From the NCBI GenBank assembly GCA_001632435.1, contig KV423978.1:62001-126000 (forward strand): DNA of 64,000 nt, given 5' to 3'. Below the pieces are notes generated by a model, which worked only from the letters and a program-made list of their open reading frames with translations, did no database searches and was not told the DNA's origin. This document shows, piece after piece, positions 10,119 to 22,299 of this stretch (position 1 is its first letter; every line of letters starts with the position of its first letter). This DNA is from Calocera cornea HHB12733 (taxonomy: Eukaryota; Basidiomycota; Dacrymycetes; Dacrymycetales; Dacrymycetaceae). A program made the position numbers and the translations under genes.

Positions 10119-13100
10119 TCATAACACATCAGGGCGTCGGATGAAGCGGCCGTTGCTCGTTGGCTTCGTGATGGACGACGACTCTTGAGACTCATTGTTG
10201 GACCCATTCAAGCGAGATGAAGGTGGCGTGGCGAAGACGGATGGAATCCCCGACGGTGGAGTCGATGTGACGCCGCTTGAACCAATCATTCGGTCGATGA
10301 TGGCCTCGTTCCTCAGAACTCTCGCCTGGGCATCTTGCAACTGTGCCTTGAGCTGGCTGACTTGCGCCGTGAGCGTCTTTGTAAGACTGTCTGACGTAGC
10401 CATCGTTCGCTCGGCGTAGTCCCGGTAGGACGCATGCGCTTCCTCTTGCGCTCTGAACCGCGCTTCCATCGTTGCTTTGTACTCCGCCATCAGCGCCTCC
10501 AGCTGGGTACGGTGTCCATATTGTGTGTCCTCCGCATGTTTCCGGATCTCGCTTAGCTCGTCCGACACTTCCTTCACGACTCTGACCAAGAGGTCGTTGT
10601 CTATTCCGGGTACCAGTGGCCCAGCCAACTCATCCAGCGATGCAGCGGATGGAGGCGGAAGGGCCGTTGGAGCCAGGCTGTGCTGAGGGAAGTTCGGCTC
10701 CGGGACAAATGATGGATTCGGTAGTGTCACCGGGCCGAGCAGACTGTTCGATGATGTGATGCCTAGGGTGTTTTGAGAAGAGGCAGCGAGAGTCCGAGAA
10801 GCCGACGTCGCCGACGTCGCCGACGTCGAGGTGGCGTGCGGAAGCTGGTTCATCGACGGAGATGGACCGGGTTCCTGTTTGATAGCGATCACTGCCCCTG
10901 CTGCTGTGTTTGACAATTGACTTGACGGCTGTGATATTTTGCGCTTCTTGCTTGCAGGGATTGCTTTGGGAGGAGCCGGTACCGACGTATTGCTTTCAAG
11001 ATCATCTCCGGCAATTGTCTCGTCAAGCGCACGTTTCTTGCCCTTCGACCTAGATGACCCTTTTTGTGGGAGAGGGCGCTCCTTTGCGACAGTTAGCTGT
11101 CTGTACATAAAAGTATGTTTTTACGTACGGGATGGTCATAGTCCTCATCAAAGAAACCCATGGTCAGTCGTTGATTGACGTACGGTCTGCATCTCTGATA
11201 CGTGATGGCAGCGTGTGATAGCCGCACCCATCCTTCCAGCATCTCGATACCCCATCGTGAAGTTTTCATTTTGTCGACCGCAGTACTGTAGGCGTGCTTG
11301 AAAGACATATGAGTGGTATGGAAAGTCTTCCCATTCCTGCTCCAGAGTAGACCGGCTGCTGGGTGCACTCTGCCGCTTTTGAGTAGATGTGTCAAGCAGC
11401 TCCTCTTATGACACCCAGAGCAGGTGACGGAGTATGCAGCGGGCACCTCGTGCGTGCCCGCTTCTCGGCATTTGGCCGTTTCGTCCTTCTCAACATGAGG
11501 CACTACGGTGCAGGATAACAGACACCACGTACGAGATTAAGGTTAACGCTTTTAGCGAGGATCACAGCAGCTTGGTGGACGTGAGGGCTCTCATCGGATT
11601 CGAGTTCTCTGACCTGCGAATCAGCATTTTCTCCTAATATCAAATGGAGCACACACTCGTATGAGTAGTTTTCGATGAGCTTTTCTTGCTCCCATAGACA
11701 CTGGTTGAGGACCGCGACCGCGGTATTTCGTGCTTCTAGTAGCATCTTGAAAGGTCGAACATGGACGGGCTGCATAACCTCGCAAACACAGCTGCGTCCT
11801 TCTACATAGCAAGCAGAGCATATTGTAACTGGCTCGTTGCCGTCTTCATCGCAGTCTCGACATTCGAAGTACGATTGGAAGATGTCAGCACCGCAGAAGT
11901 CGCAAGACAGGCGGTATTGCTGTGCTGGGTCGAATGTCGTCGGTTCTCCTTTTCGCTCCATGTCCCAGGCCGACACGATCATTTCCGTGTAGATCATGAC
12001 GAGAGGCTTCAGCGTGTCACGCAGCGAGCGGACCCTTGGTGTAATCTCGCCCCCTGATCCTTGCATAGCTTGGGATAGCTTTTGGGTCAAGGCGAGTACA
12101 GCGCTATGTATGAGCAGTTTGACCGAATAGATCTCGGGTCTGCACACTCTGTTGACGGATGTTAGCGGTCATACACGGATCGATTGAGGACTCCTACCTA
12201 TGGTAGATGGGAAGTTCGCTTTTATATGCAAGATCCAAGCTGGACATCAACATGCGACTCCAGCTCAGCTTGATGGTTATGCCACCTTCGTTGATCACCT
12301 GCACATGCGATAAGCGATCGCGTACCACAAACCCAGTAACCACAAACCTGATGGCAAGATTTTTGTGGCACGCAGATCAAGTCGCCTCGTTCTTGCCGAT
12401 GCATGTACATCTTGAACGGTGCAGCTTTCAGTTCGAGCTCCGATGCAACGTGCGTCTCCAGATCGATCTCTTGTCCCATGCCATGGAAGTACTCGCTGAC
12501 TACAGCGGCATCGTCCCGAGCGGTCATGTACCAGACAGCGCTGCCTTCATTCTCCGTATGCACCATAAGATTCTGATAGAGCATTAAATCTGGCAACGAG
12601 GAACTCTTTGAACATCCTTACTTGGCCAACACTTGCACAGAGATCTTTGTGACTGCAGTGAGAGTGAGCCTTGGTGTATATGCCAAACAAGAGATAATAC
12701 GGCATACCAAGGTGTATGCGTTCCGCCGACGCCGAAGTAGGTCATCAATGTCTCAGCCCGATCCTGAGCACCGTTTCAGCGTTGAACAGGACTACAGAAA
12801 GACAGCATACCTTGGGTTCCAGTAAGGCGAAGACATCGTCACTCCCAAACGGTAGTATGTGTTTGGGCACAACGTTCGAGGACGAAAGCCAGGCTTCCCA
12901 CTGCGGCGGGCATAGACCGTCTTTTCCGTAGTATCTCTCTTCCTCTACGCAAAGATGACGTGTGTGCTCAAAGCAAAATCACGTACATACCACCAGGTAT
13001 GATGTCAGAGGCATTCCTGCATCGCTTGATAAACTCCGTCAAGGGCATCTTGCTATCCTGCTTATTATATACGTTTCGAACAGATATGGCTATTCCTCAT

Positions 13101-13616
13101 TAGCATATGCTAGAGAAACAGGATCAAAGACGCCGCACTTTCTCCTGGTTGTCCGTGAGTTATCATCCATTCCGGAGTAAAAAGCAGGTCATTCCATCCA
13201 GGGAGTTTGTGAAAACCACGGACGACCAGCGGTATTCCCTTTTCTTCGTGTTCCATCATCTTTATGCGCAGTCGTTCTATCGGCAGAGAAGCATCCAAGG
13301 TCGGCATAGCGAGGAAGCCAGGTCTTGGTATAGGCGCCGTCGACTTGAAGGGAAAGGAGGAGTCCAGCTGTGGAGGCTTTACGGGAGATACCCCAGAAGA
13401 GCGCGGGTGAGAGGGCTTGAGCTTTGCAGGCGTGACTGACGAAGTGGACTGCCGTCCTTTCTTTCGTTGGCTAGCAGGCGCAGATGAGGATCCGGCCGAC
13501 GCGTCGTTCCAGGAGTCGGCGCCTAGCATGTCGACGTCCGTGTTCGGCAGAAGGGACTTCGCTATCTCAGCAGAGGAAGGCACATCGTCCAGGGCGGCAG
13601 CCGTTGAGAGCGCCAT
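10119..13616 (-). CDS. JmjC-domain protein with Cys-rich zinc region and C-terminal coiled coil
   Basis: Ten exons in transcription order: 13616-13139, 13089-12991, 12944-12811, 12763-12708, 12652-12622, 12572-12348, 12298-12198, 12148-11533, 11485-11129, 11081-10119; 1,019 residues. The JmjC fold is marked by ISVRNVYN, THTPCHKD (Fe(II) ligands His-x-Asp near residue 258), AVWYMT, and CHQVINEGG with the second His near 340. Family members are Fe(II)/2-oxoglutarate hydroxylases, often histone lysine demethylases. A Cys-rich block at about 457-495 (CDFCGAD, CRDC, CSAC, CVC) and more Cys near 580-610 look like zinc fingers. A basic, low-complexity linker (KKRALDE, SKKRK) leads to a coiled coil at about 865-975. 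Nuclear chromatin function is inferred. The start at 13616 is chosen for context; an in-frame ATG exists at 13664. The last two intron boundaries rest on donor, branch site and phase. Confidence 0.85.
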
Positions 13617-13855
13617 TTCAGGTCGACAGAAAGACTGAGCGTTGTCGCGTACAAAGAGGAGCAAAAGGGACGGTCGCGGTGGTAAGAGGCAAGGAGACTA
13701 TCGAGATCAAAGGCCAGATCCCGCCTCACGGCACGCGTGGACCCTTGCCCTGCATAGCCCTCACGTGCAGGGCGTCATAGGAGTCGGCTGTCGTGCTGGT
13801 CGCCGCCCAAAGAGCTGCAGACCTGGCGTGGTACACTTGGCTCACTTCGTCTAGA
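13617..13855. promoter_or_regulatory. Shared promoter region, JmjC gene and MEMO1
   Basis: 239 bp between two divergent start codons, so both promoters must lie here or overlap the other gene. No TATA box was recognised. Confidence 0.5.
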
Positions 13856-15197
13856 ATGCCTGGCACACGGTACGTCCTTGATAGGATGACTGAGAGGGTC
13901 GTGCGAAGCTGATTGTGCACTAGGCGTGCGACACATGCCAACTCCTGGTACTCTGGGTCTCGTGCGTACGACAGCTCCGCAGCGACGGTCATGTCTGACA
14001 GCGTTGGCAGGATCAAAGCTCGACAATCAGCTCAAGGGATGGCTGGCCGCTGTCGAACCGTCTGAGGACTTTGCTCCTCCCATCAAAGGATGCAAGGCGA
14101 TCATCGGCCCGTGCGTGTCTTTTTCATGATACAGGAAGTCTGAGTGACCCCTGACACAGACATGCTGGTTACGACTACTCCGGACCGACCGCTGCTTGGG
14201 CTTACAAGTCGATCGATGTGACCGGGATGTACGCGACGGCCCATGTACTTGGTGGGATGTGAGCTGAGACAGCGAGTCGTATAGCAAGCGAGTCTTCCTC
14301 CTTGGTCCTTCGCACCACGTCTACCTGGATGGCTGCGCGCTCACGACCTTCGCAAACTATGCAACCCCGCTGGGCGATCTTCCTGTGGACGCGGAAAGTA
14401 CGCGCTCCTTTGCCTCCTTTCTATCTGTGATTTACGCGTAAATCAGCTACTGCTGAGCTGAAAGCGACCGGCAAGTTCAGCTCGATGTCCTCCCGGACCG
14501 ACGAGAACGAACACAGCATCGAGCTTCATTTGCCCTACGTGCGCAAGGCTTTCGAGGGGTATGCCCTCACTTGAAGCCTCAGAAAGCTCTCTGACAAGTT
14601 TGGAAGGTGTGACATCAGGGTGGTTCCTGTTCTCGTCGGCGCCGTCAATGAGAAGAAAGAAGCGGAGTTTGGGAAGCTCCTGGCACCATACCTGGAGAAA
14701 GACGACACGATGTTCGTAGTTTCGAGCGATTTCTGTCACTGGTGCGTAGACAGCGCAGGTTTGTGGATGTTAGGCTGAGGAATTATAGGGGCGAACGCTT
14801 CGATTATACCTTCTACTACCCTGCAGCTCCGGGTGGCCCGCCTGCGTCCTTGCGCCTGCAGACCGACGCTGACATCCCCAAGGGGGGCCAGCCCATCCAC
14901 CAATCTATATCCCGCTTGGACCACGAAGCCATTGACCTGCTCACCCTTCCTGCACCGTCGTCCTCGGCGAAAGAGGCGCATTCTTCCTTTGCCAACTACC
15001 TACACCGGACTAGCAACACGATCTGCGGTCGGCACCCGATCGGCGTGCTCCTCGGTGCGCTGGCCGCGCTGGAGGAAGATGGGAAGGGCAAGGCAGCCAT
15101 CCAGTTTGTCAAATATGCGCAGAGTAGCGCGTGCAAGACAGTCGAGGACTCGAGCGTGAGCTATGCGAGCGCTTATGTGACGCTGGAGGAGGCGTAG
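13856..15197 (+). CDS. MEMO1: MEMO1 family protein
   Basis: Eight exons: 13856-13869, 13924-13961, 14011-14110, 14160-14228, 14285-14397, 14447-14558, 14607-14741, 14789-15197; 329 residues. The start [16 protein letters not shown] matches the MEMO N-terminal pattern (RxATHAGSWY). Other family blocks are the ligands in [55 protein letters not shown] and [15 protein letters not shown] proteins are related in fold to extradiol dioxygenases and have been reported to bind copper and take part in redox signalling; yeast Mho1 is the fungal counterpart. The protein is slightly longer than human MEMO1 (297 residues). Acceptor choice in exon 3 was decided by phase and the SWYSG...LDNQLKGWL spacing. 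Confidence 0.93.
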
Positions 15198-15479
15198 GCT
15201 CAGGAGGTTGACGGGTTGTGTAACAGTAGTATGTGTACCGAATAGAATCGCAAGAGCAAATGAAGTCAATTGTGATATTGAGGTGTGGTAGTTGGGATCG
15301 GGCACGCGCACATGAGTGTCTCCGCGGGATAGCACAAGCCGACCAGTGATCACACTCAAGGGGCACCCGAAAGAAATGATCAGGCAGCATGCGATCATAT
15401 TACGCATAGCGTGTCCCATACATGACGCTGTACCCATCCCAGATACAACACATCGACTGCGAAGTCGCCACCCAGATCT

Positions 15480-15974
15480 CTACTCCTCGGTCCTTAACCG
15501 CGCCGAGGCGTTAGTGACCTTGAGCCCCAGAGCCTTCGCGCGCTCAATGATCCCCACCCTGTTCTTGCTGCTCACACCGTGCGCAACCTCGACGGCGAAC
15601 GACTTGTTGTGCATCAGGAGGATGTCGACCTCACGGACGTTGTTGACAAGCAGCTTCTTGAGGCCGTTGGGGAGGAGGTGACGGGTCCTCTTGTTAGAGC
15701 CGTAGCCGATCTGAAGAAAGCGATCAGTCCATAGAAGGGCGCAAACCTGGACAGGTAGCGCACCTTGGGCATAGGCAGCTGGCCCTTGAAGCGCCTGCGG
15801 ACACGGTTGTCGATACCCTTGGGCTTGCGCCATGCCTCCTTGACAGACTTGTAGACGTCGGACTGGTGGCGCCTGTGATATAACAATGAGCATCCCGCAC
15901 CCACCATCTGCACTGTGATGTACATACTTGAAGCGCTTTGTCCTCTTCTTGACGATGGGGATGGTAGGGGCCAT
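15480..15974 (-). CDS. RPL32: 60S ribosomal protein L32 (eL32)
   Basis: Three exons in transcription order: 15974-15928, 15872-15764, 15710-15480; 128 residues, close to the usual 130-135. The protein starts [19 protein letters not shown], continues [22 protein letters not shown] sequence ([10 protein letters not shown] here) and [15 protein letters not shown], and ends [10 protein letters not shown]. All are diagnostic of eL32, a component of the large cytosolic subunit. Two introns interrupt it, the first shortly after the start. It is divergent from the TKL kinase gene. Confidence 0.97.
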   Translation of the reverse strand: MAPTIPIVKKRTKRFKYVHHSADGGCGMLIVISQAPPVRRLQVCQGGMAQAQGYRQPCPQALQGPAAYAQGALPVQVCALLWTDRFLQIGYGSNKRTRHLLPNGLKKLLVNNVREVDILLMHNKSFAVEVAHGVSSKNRVGIIERAKALGLKVTNASARLRTEE

Positions 15975-16349
15975 TTTTTGGTGTCGGTGCGGACGGTGTC
16001 GAGCGACCTTGGATGCACGATGTAGCGACCCGAGCAATTGTGGGAAGCCTCCGTGGTGGTGCTGTACAGTTTCAAGTCGAGGAAGTGGGAGCAGTAGGAA
16101 GCAAATATGGGGGGCTGTGTCCGCTTACATCACCAGTGTCACGTGCAAGTGGCCCCCAGCGGAGGCAAAATGGGTGGAAGGTTTCCGTGACATTTCCAGT
16201 GGCGCTACCGGGTAATCCGGTAGCCCTCCAAAACACCGCAAGCTTTGACTCGCCATCGCCCAACCCTTTCGCTGCCCATTGAGGCGAGACGAGCGGCCTA
16301 CTGGACTTCCTCTGCTTGTTCATGGCTTGACTAGGTGCCGCCATCCACA
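15975..16349. promoter_or_regulatory. Shared upstream region, RPL32 and TKL kinase
   Basis: 375 bp between divergent start codons. No TATA box or other motif was recognised with confidence. Confidence 0.45.
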
Positions 16350-19300
16350 ATGGCCATCCTCAACCACCACCGCAGCCGCTCGACGCGCCTACTCCGCACT
16401 TCATCAACATCATCCAACAGCTTGGCAGAGGAGGACGACAGAGACGACGCTCCCCCAGGTGTAAAGCGCCGTCGAGCCACGCGCGCCAAGCGTGTGAACA
16501 TCGCCGCAAACGACTCACCATCCTCCCAAGAATCCACATCCGACTCATCGGGAAGAGGACGGCGCGGCTTCTTTGGAAAGACTGCTCGGAACGCTACTCG
16601 TCAAGCGCTGGCTGTTATGAACACGAACGCCTTCTCGGCATCAAGGTTATTCGCTAAGCTGCCTACACGACGCGGTCGATCTCGCGGCCAACCAACGCCC
16701 ATCAAGCCATTAGAGAGGCGACCGAGCGGCGCGAGTATGAACGAGGCGGATGAGGACGAAGATCTGGACAGATTGGCTGGTAGAAAGCGGAAGCGTGGAG
16801 GCGAGGTTGTCGAGGTTGAGGCAACGTCCCCTCGGGATCGCAAGAAGAGGAAGGGTAGCAGCACATCACTGGAGCAAACCCGCCGCAGACGTCGTTCGGA
16901 CGACGCGATGGATGTCGACGCCAATGACGATGACGTCGTTATCTTGGAGCCTGAGGAGGACGAGGTCAGCCCGAGTAGCGGCGTTATCGACAGTACGCCT
17001 CTGAGCCACTTTCACCGTGCGTAACTGACATATATGCAGCCGACGAGTTCTTCATCTCCTCTGCACCTTCACGGCGGCTTAAGCAACTGAAGAGAGACGA
17101 CCTTGTCCGCCTCTATAACATGGCCAACGGCACCATCGGCCGAACGCGACGGTCTTCGTACAACGCAGACGATCTCGTTCATAGCTGGACCAAGAATGAG
17201 TTGATTGATGCGCTTATCGCAACGGTGAGTCATCCGTACACTACAACCGCAACACGTTACTTATGCTGTGTTCAGCGCGAGCACGCTGAACCTGCTACGC
17301 ACTCTGGTTCCACGCGTTCGTCTTCGCTCGTCAGGACACCAACTCCTCCAAGAAGCCTCCGCCGAACGAAGTCGCGCTCTAAACGCGTCAAACTTCCTAC
17401 CCCGCCAGTGAGCGCTTCCACGGAGGCCTCCGAGGAAGTGGAGGAAGAAACAGACGATGACGAGGAGGAATCTGTCGAGGAGGAGGAGGAGGAGCCCACC
17501 CCGATCCCCGAAAAGAAGCCTCGAAACCGTAACCTAACGCGCAGCACCACTTTCGTCGTCAACAACTTCTCGCCGCGCCGCACGCGGAGCGGACTTGACA
17601 TATCAGGTCTCGCCCGTTCCCAGTCAATGAGCGACCTGAGCGTTACTTCGCCTCCAAAGGGAAGATTGACTCGAACGCGCAGTGTCCGTAACGCCAGCGG
17701 TAGCTCGCAGACTGAAGCCAGCGACGATATCAAGACTCGTCTGCGCAACCGCATGGCTGACAAAGCAACAGACCGCAAGGACGCGGCGGTACGCCGGACA
17801 CGCTTTGGCAGCAGCGCGAAGCAAACGGTCGGCAACTTGAAGGAAGTTTCGGAGGACGAGGAGCTGGAGGCCGACCAGGAAGAACACGAAGGCGACGATG
17901 CTGAAGACGAGGATGATACGCCTCGGAACATCCGCCGTCCCGTTCGACAGCGTCGCCCGTCGCGCAAGGCACCTCCTCCCCAGCCCGAGGCCCACACTGG
18001 TCCTTTGACTCGTTCCGCCTCCATGCGCTCGTTGAGCTCGCTGTCGCCTGTTGCCACACCGATCAGGAACCGGCTCCGTTCTCGCAAGCAGCTCGCACAG
18101 GATGGCGAAGAGGAGGATGGTGACGATGAAGACGAGCTCGACGCAGAGGACGAACATGTCAAGGGCTCTGAAGATGACGAAGACGAGCAGAACAATGACC
18201 ACGATGATGAGGCAGATGAAGTAGAAGATTCTGTTGCAGCCGCAAGCGAGGAAGACGAGCATGTGGAAGAAGTAGATGGCGAAGACGAGCAGGCAAGCGT
18301 TATCGAGGTGAATGACGATAGCGACGAGGAGATCGTCGAGGTTGACCGTCACGGCAACCGGGTCGATCGTGACTCCGATGCCACTGAAGACGATGGTGAG
18401 AATACAGAGACGATAGATGGTGAGGGTATGGAAGGTGTGCTACAGCGATCTGAACCATTATTATGCACACTGACCGGGTTTGCAGAAGATGGAGAAGACG
18501 CCGACTATGTTGATCTCGCTGACGCCACCGTCAAATCTCTGACTCGCCTGAAACGCGATGACCTTGTGCAGCTGTGCGAGGCTCGTGAGCTCGATACGTC
18601 TGGAACGAAACCGCAACTTGCTCAGGCACTACTGGAATGGGTATGTCTCTCGTGCAAACGTTTACGCAGGACGCTGATTGTTTTCCCAGCGCGATACTCA
18701 TGAGGAACCGGACTCCTCGGCCTCCAGTAGGGTGAGTGATCAGAGCAGCGGATCAACTGCCCGCCCTCGCACACCCAAGACTCGTCGTAACAAAGCGAAT
18801 GGCAAGGGGAGCAGCCGACACCTCGTCCCGAATGGCGTCCCTGACACACCGATCCTTTTGCGGTCCCAGCACGTCCATAATCAGCAACCGGATACCCCGC
18901 CCATGTCCCACGGCATGACTCCTCTCATCACCGTCGAGAACGCGACGCCGCAGCCGTCTGGGCACGGCGAACCGGAGCTGGATTTGGATTTGGAGGTGCT
19001 GGGTCTGGAGGAGAAGGAAATCCCACCCGAGAAGCTGACCAAAATGGAGAAGATTGGTAGCGGGGGTTTTAAGGAGTACGCCAAACTAATTCTTGAGCCG
19101 TTACACAGGCTAACGTTGCACTCAGCGTGTTCGTCGGCAAGTACCGTGGCAGGAAGGTCGCAATCGCCGAGATTCGTGGGCAACTCAGTCAGATGGACAT
19201 CAAGGAGCTAACACTGCTGCGTGACTTTGACCATCCGAACATCGTCAGGTTTCTCGGAGTCAGCGTTCCTGAAAACACTCGAGAGACGCCCGTGGTTATC

Positions 19301-19940
19301 GTTAGTGAGCTTTGCGCCAACGGCGATCTCTACGACTATATTCGCAATGTCCCACCGCCACCCCTCAAGAAAGTCGTCACTATCATGATGGATATCGCCA
19401 ACGGTCTGCGCTATCTTCACGAGCGCAAGCCCGCGGTCATCCACCGTGATTGCAAGTCCTCAAATATCCTTATCACGACGGCTGTCCGCGCCAAGATCGC
19501 CGATTTCGGCCTCGCCAAAGTGAAGCAATCCACGCGCTCCATGATTAGGAGTGTTGTGGGCACTGTCAACTGGCAAGCACCGGAACTCTGGCACCCGCAT
19601 CCCAAGTACGACTACAAGGTCGACGTCTTTTCCTGCGCTATGGTGTTCTGGGAGATCCTGCAGTGGCACAACCCAAACAAGAAGTACCCGTGGGAAGGCA
19701 TGAATGAACATGCCATCTACGAGGCTGTTGGCACCAAGCGCCTTCGGTGAGTTCGCAATATCATAAGCATGTCGATACCTGTCTGACCCTTGGTCTAGCC
19801 CTGCCACCTCTGGCCTGCGTAAGCAGTGGACACCAGCTCTTGTCGACCTCGTCGAGCGCATGTGGCAGCACGACGCTGCAGACCGCCCAAGCATGCCCGA
19901 GGTCCACACCGAATTGCACCGAATCCTTGCTCAACTCTGA
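16350..19940 (+). CDS. Large acidic protein with SAP-like motifs and a C-terminal TKL-type kinase domain lacking the beta3 lysine
   Basis: Exons: 16350-16992, 17040-17224, 17276-18419, 18486-18640, 18690-19075, 19126-19746, 19799-19940; 1,091 residues. The N-terminal half is Ser/Arg-rich with basic clusters (KRRRATRAKR, GRKRKR) and long Asp/Glu tracts, suggesting a nuclear protein. Two LKRDDLV motifs (near residues 230 and 670), the second followed by the pattern GTKPQLAQALLEW, resemble SAP DNA-binding helices. The kinase domain starts near 830: GSGGFKDV loop, then VAIAEIRG where the catalytic beta3 Lys would be Ala; HRDCKSSN, DFGLAKV and GTVNWQAPE are intact. The last is TKL-type. The intron at 18420-18485 is in frame and without stops, so it may be retained in some transcripts. 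Substrates are unknown. Confidence 0.85.
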
Positions 19941-20425
19941 AAACCAACCACACGATACAATACTCCTTTCGCATCGGCATCACACTCTGCATTGTAGACA
20001 ACGTTTCGGCTTTCTTGTTTGTTCTGTACCACCCCCACCAAGCTGTTCCGAATTATCACTGTTTATTGAGCATTCCATCGTTCTGGCCCCCTCACATTGC
20101 ACACATATTATTTCGCCCTCTTGCGGTAGGATACCCAATACCGTTTACCCTGCAACTGTACCAGTAGTCACAAATTATCACTCAGTTATGCAACAGTCGT
20201 ATCAAATACTCGAATGTTCTGTAGGAACGCCGCAACTCCCGCAGCCTATTGTGGTACGGCCGAAATACGGTGCATGACGACAGCGGCCGCGCCGGGTTCA
20301 GGGGGGGGTGCCACGCCCTGCGGAGTCCGGACCCTCTGATCGCGCGCCCTTGTTCTGGTCGGCCGCCCTGCATATAACAGCGACGTTTCCCGGCCTTAGC
20401 GTTCGTTCCACATACCCTGCCCAGC
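19941..20425. other. Intergenic region, TKL kinase to NMT1
   Basis: 485 bp holding the 3' flank of the kinase and the promoter of NMT1. No further gene was recognised. Confidence 0.5.
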
Positions 20426-22299
20426 ATGGCATCCTCGTCGAAAGATGTGATAGACAGCACCGAGCCGTACGAGGAAGAGGAGGGACACTCCGGTGAGGAC
20501 GAAGAGGAGCACGAGCAGCCCACCGCCTCCTCCTCGTCCGCCCCGGCCAGCTCGTCCAAGAAGAAGAAGAAGAAGTCCAAGGCGCGCGCCGCCCTCAGCA
20601 AGATGAAGGCGGGCATCTCGTCCGTTGCGATTCCCCAGGAGATGGTCGACGCGGTCATGGAGAAGGTTAAGGAGGAGGACCCGCAGAGCCAGGTCGACCA
20701 GGCAGAGATCATCAAGCAGATGAAGGCCATGCAGATCATGGACATCTTGGCGGGGAAGAAGGCGCTGGGCGCTAGGGGAAAGAAGGATTTGGGCGAGCAC
20801 AAAGTGTGTGTTTCCTTCGATGGCGATGGCTCATGACTGATGAGTACCGTCAGTTCTGGAGCACTCAGCCAGTTCCTCAGATTGGGGAGGGGCCACCTGC
20901 GGAGTCCGGCCCCATCGAGCCCTCTGTGCCGCGTGACCAAGTCCGCCAGGAAGCGTACGCTCTGCCCAAGGACTTCGAGTGGGTCACGGTGGACATGAGC
21001 AATGAGGTGCAGTGCAAGGAGGTGTACGAGCTTCTGTCGGCCAACTACGTGGAGGACGACGATGCGAGCTTCCGCTTTGCATACACTGCTTCCTTCCTTC
21101 GATGGTATGTCTTCTAATATTCGCTTGAGAATGCTGATGATGAACCTTGCTTTTAGGGCGCTGATGCCCCCCGGCTACTTCGCGTCGTGGCACGTCGGTG
21201 TGCGGGTCAAGTCGAGCCAGAAGCTCGTCGGGTTCATCTCCGGCGTACCCGTAAAGCTGAGCATTCGTAACCAGTGAGCTTCGTTCCTCCCACCCAGTGG
21301 CAATAGATCTCACCTGGAGCACAGGGTGGTCGATGCAACGGAGATCAACTTCCTCTGCGTGCACAAGAAGTTGCGCTCAAAGCGGCTAGCGCCCGTGTTG
21401 ATCAAGGAAGTGACCCGGCGGGTTCACCTGGAAGGCGTCTTCCAAGCGATCTACACGGCGGGCGTAGTCCTCCCCACGCCCGTCTCCACCTGCCGATACT
21501 ACCACCGCACGCTGAACCTGCCCAAGCTCGTTGATGTCGGCTTCACCTCAGTCCCCCGGTCATCCACGCTCGCCCGCATCGTCAGGCAGACCAAGCTGCC
21601 GGATAAAACTACGCTGCCTGGGCTTCGGGAGATGGAGGCGAAGGATATCCCCGAGGTCGAGACGCTCATGAACGAGTATATGAAGCGTTTCGACATGATT
21701 CCCGTGTTTAGCAGGGAGGAGATTGAGCATACCTTTTTGAGTGGGAAAGGGACGGAGCCGATGATAAACGAGGCTCGGCGCACGGATCAGGTCGTCTGGG
21801 CGTACGTTGTTGAGGTATGGGCAGCTTGGTTGATCCGCAGTCCTTTTGCTGATGCTTATCTAGACCGACGGCAAGATCACGGACTTCTTCTCTTTCTACA
21901 CACTCCCCAGCTCCGTCATCGGCAACACCAAGGGCCACAAGATGCTTGAAGCAGCCTACTTGTTCTACTACGCCACCGACGCGCCAGAGGCGAACATGAA
22001 GAAGCGCCTCTACGAGCTGATCGGCGACGCGCTGATCATCGCCAAGGACGCCAAGTTCGATGTGTTCAACGCGCTGACCTTGATGGATAACTGGAGCTTC
22101 TTGGAGGATCATAAGGTATGTTCTTGCTGTGCGCTGAGGTGAAACTTGAACTGTTGGACTAACGTGTGGACAGTTCGGGAAGGGCGATGGACTGCTGAAC
22201 TTCTACCTGTACAACTGGCGCACGCCGCCCCTCGAGGGGCATAATCCGTTGGACGGCGGAAAGGGAGTCGGCAGGGGTATTGGAGTCGTCATGCTGTAG
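20426..22299 (+). CDS. NMT1: Glycylpeptide N-tetradecanoyltransferase (N-myristoyltransferase)
   Basis: Transfers myristate from myristoyl-CoA to N-terminal glycine of cytosolic proteins. Six exons: 20426-20803, 20854-21104, 21157-21273, 21325-21814, 21864-22115, 22174-22299; 537 residues. An acidic, Lys-rich tail (a KKKKKKSK run near residue 48) precedes the catalytic core, as in other NMTs, and may bind ribosomes. Core motifs are [30 protein letters not shown] (acyl-CoA site), [27 protein letters not shown] and ALTLMDN. The chain ends GIGVVML, as expected for a family in which the C-terminal carboxylate is the catalytic base. ADP-ribosylation factors and related GTPases are typical substrates; SAR1 in this window is not one, as it lacks Gly2. 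Confidence 0.97.

Noticed and set aside
11486..11532. Alternative short intron (21-30 nt) at the JmjC exon 8/9 junction
   Set aside because: It would be far shorter than other introns and would not keep the phase; the 47-nt intron with GTACGT donor does.
15614..16075. 153-residue minus-strand frame over RPL32
   Set aside because: It overlaps RPL32 in another frame and reads through its introns.
17272..18195. 307-residue minus-strand frame rich in Ser, and a 242-residue frame nearby
   Set aside because: They are antisense shadows of the Glu/Asp-rich part of the TKL kinase, with no splice or promoter support.
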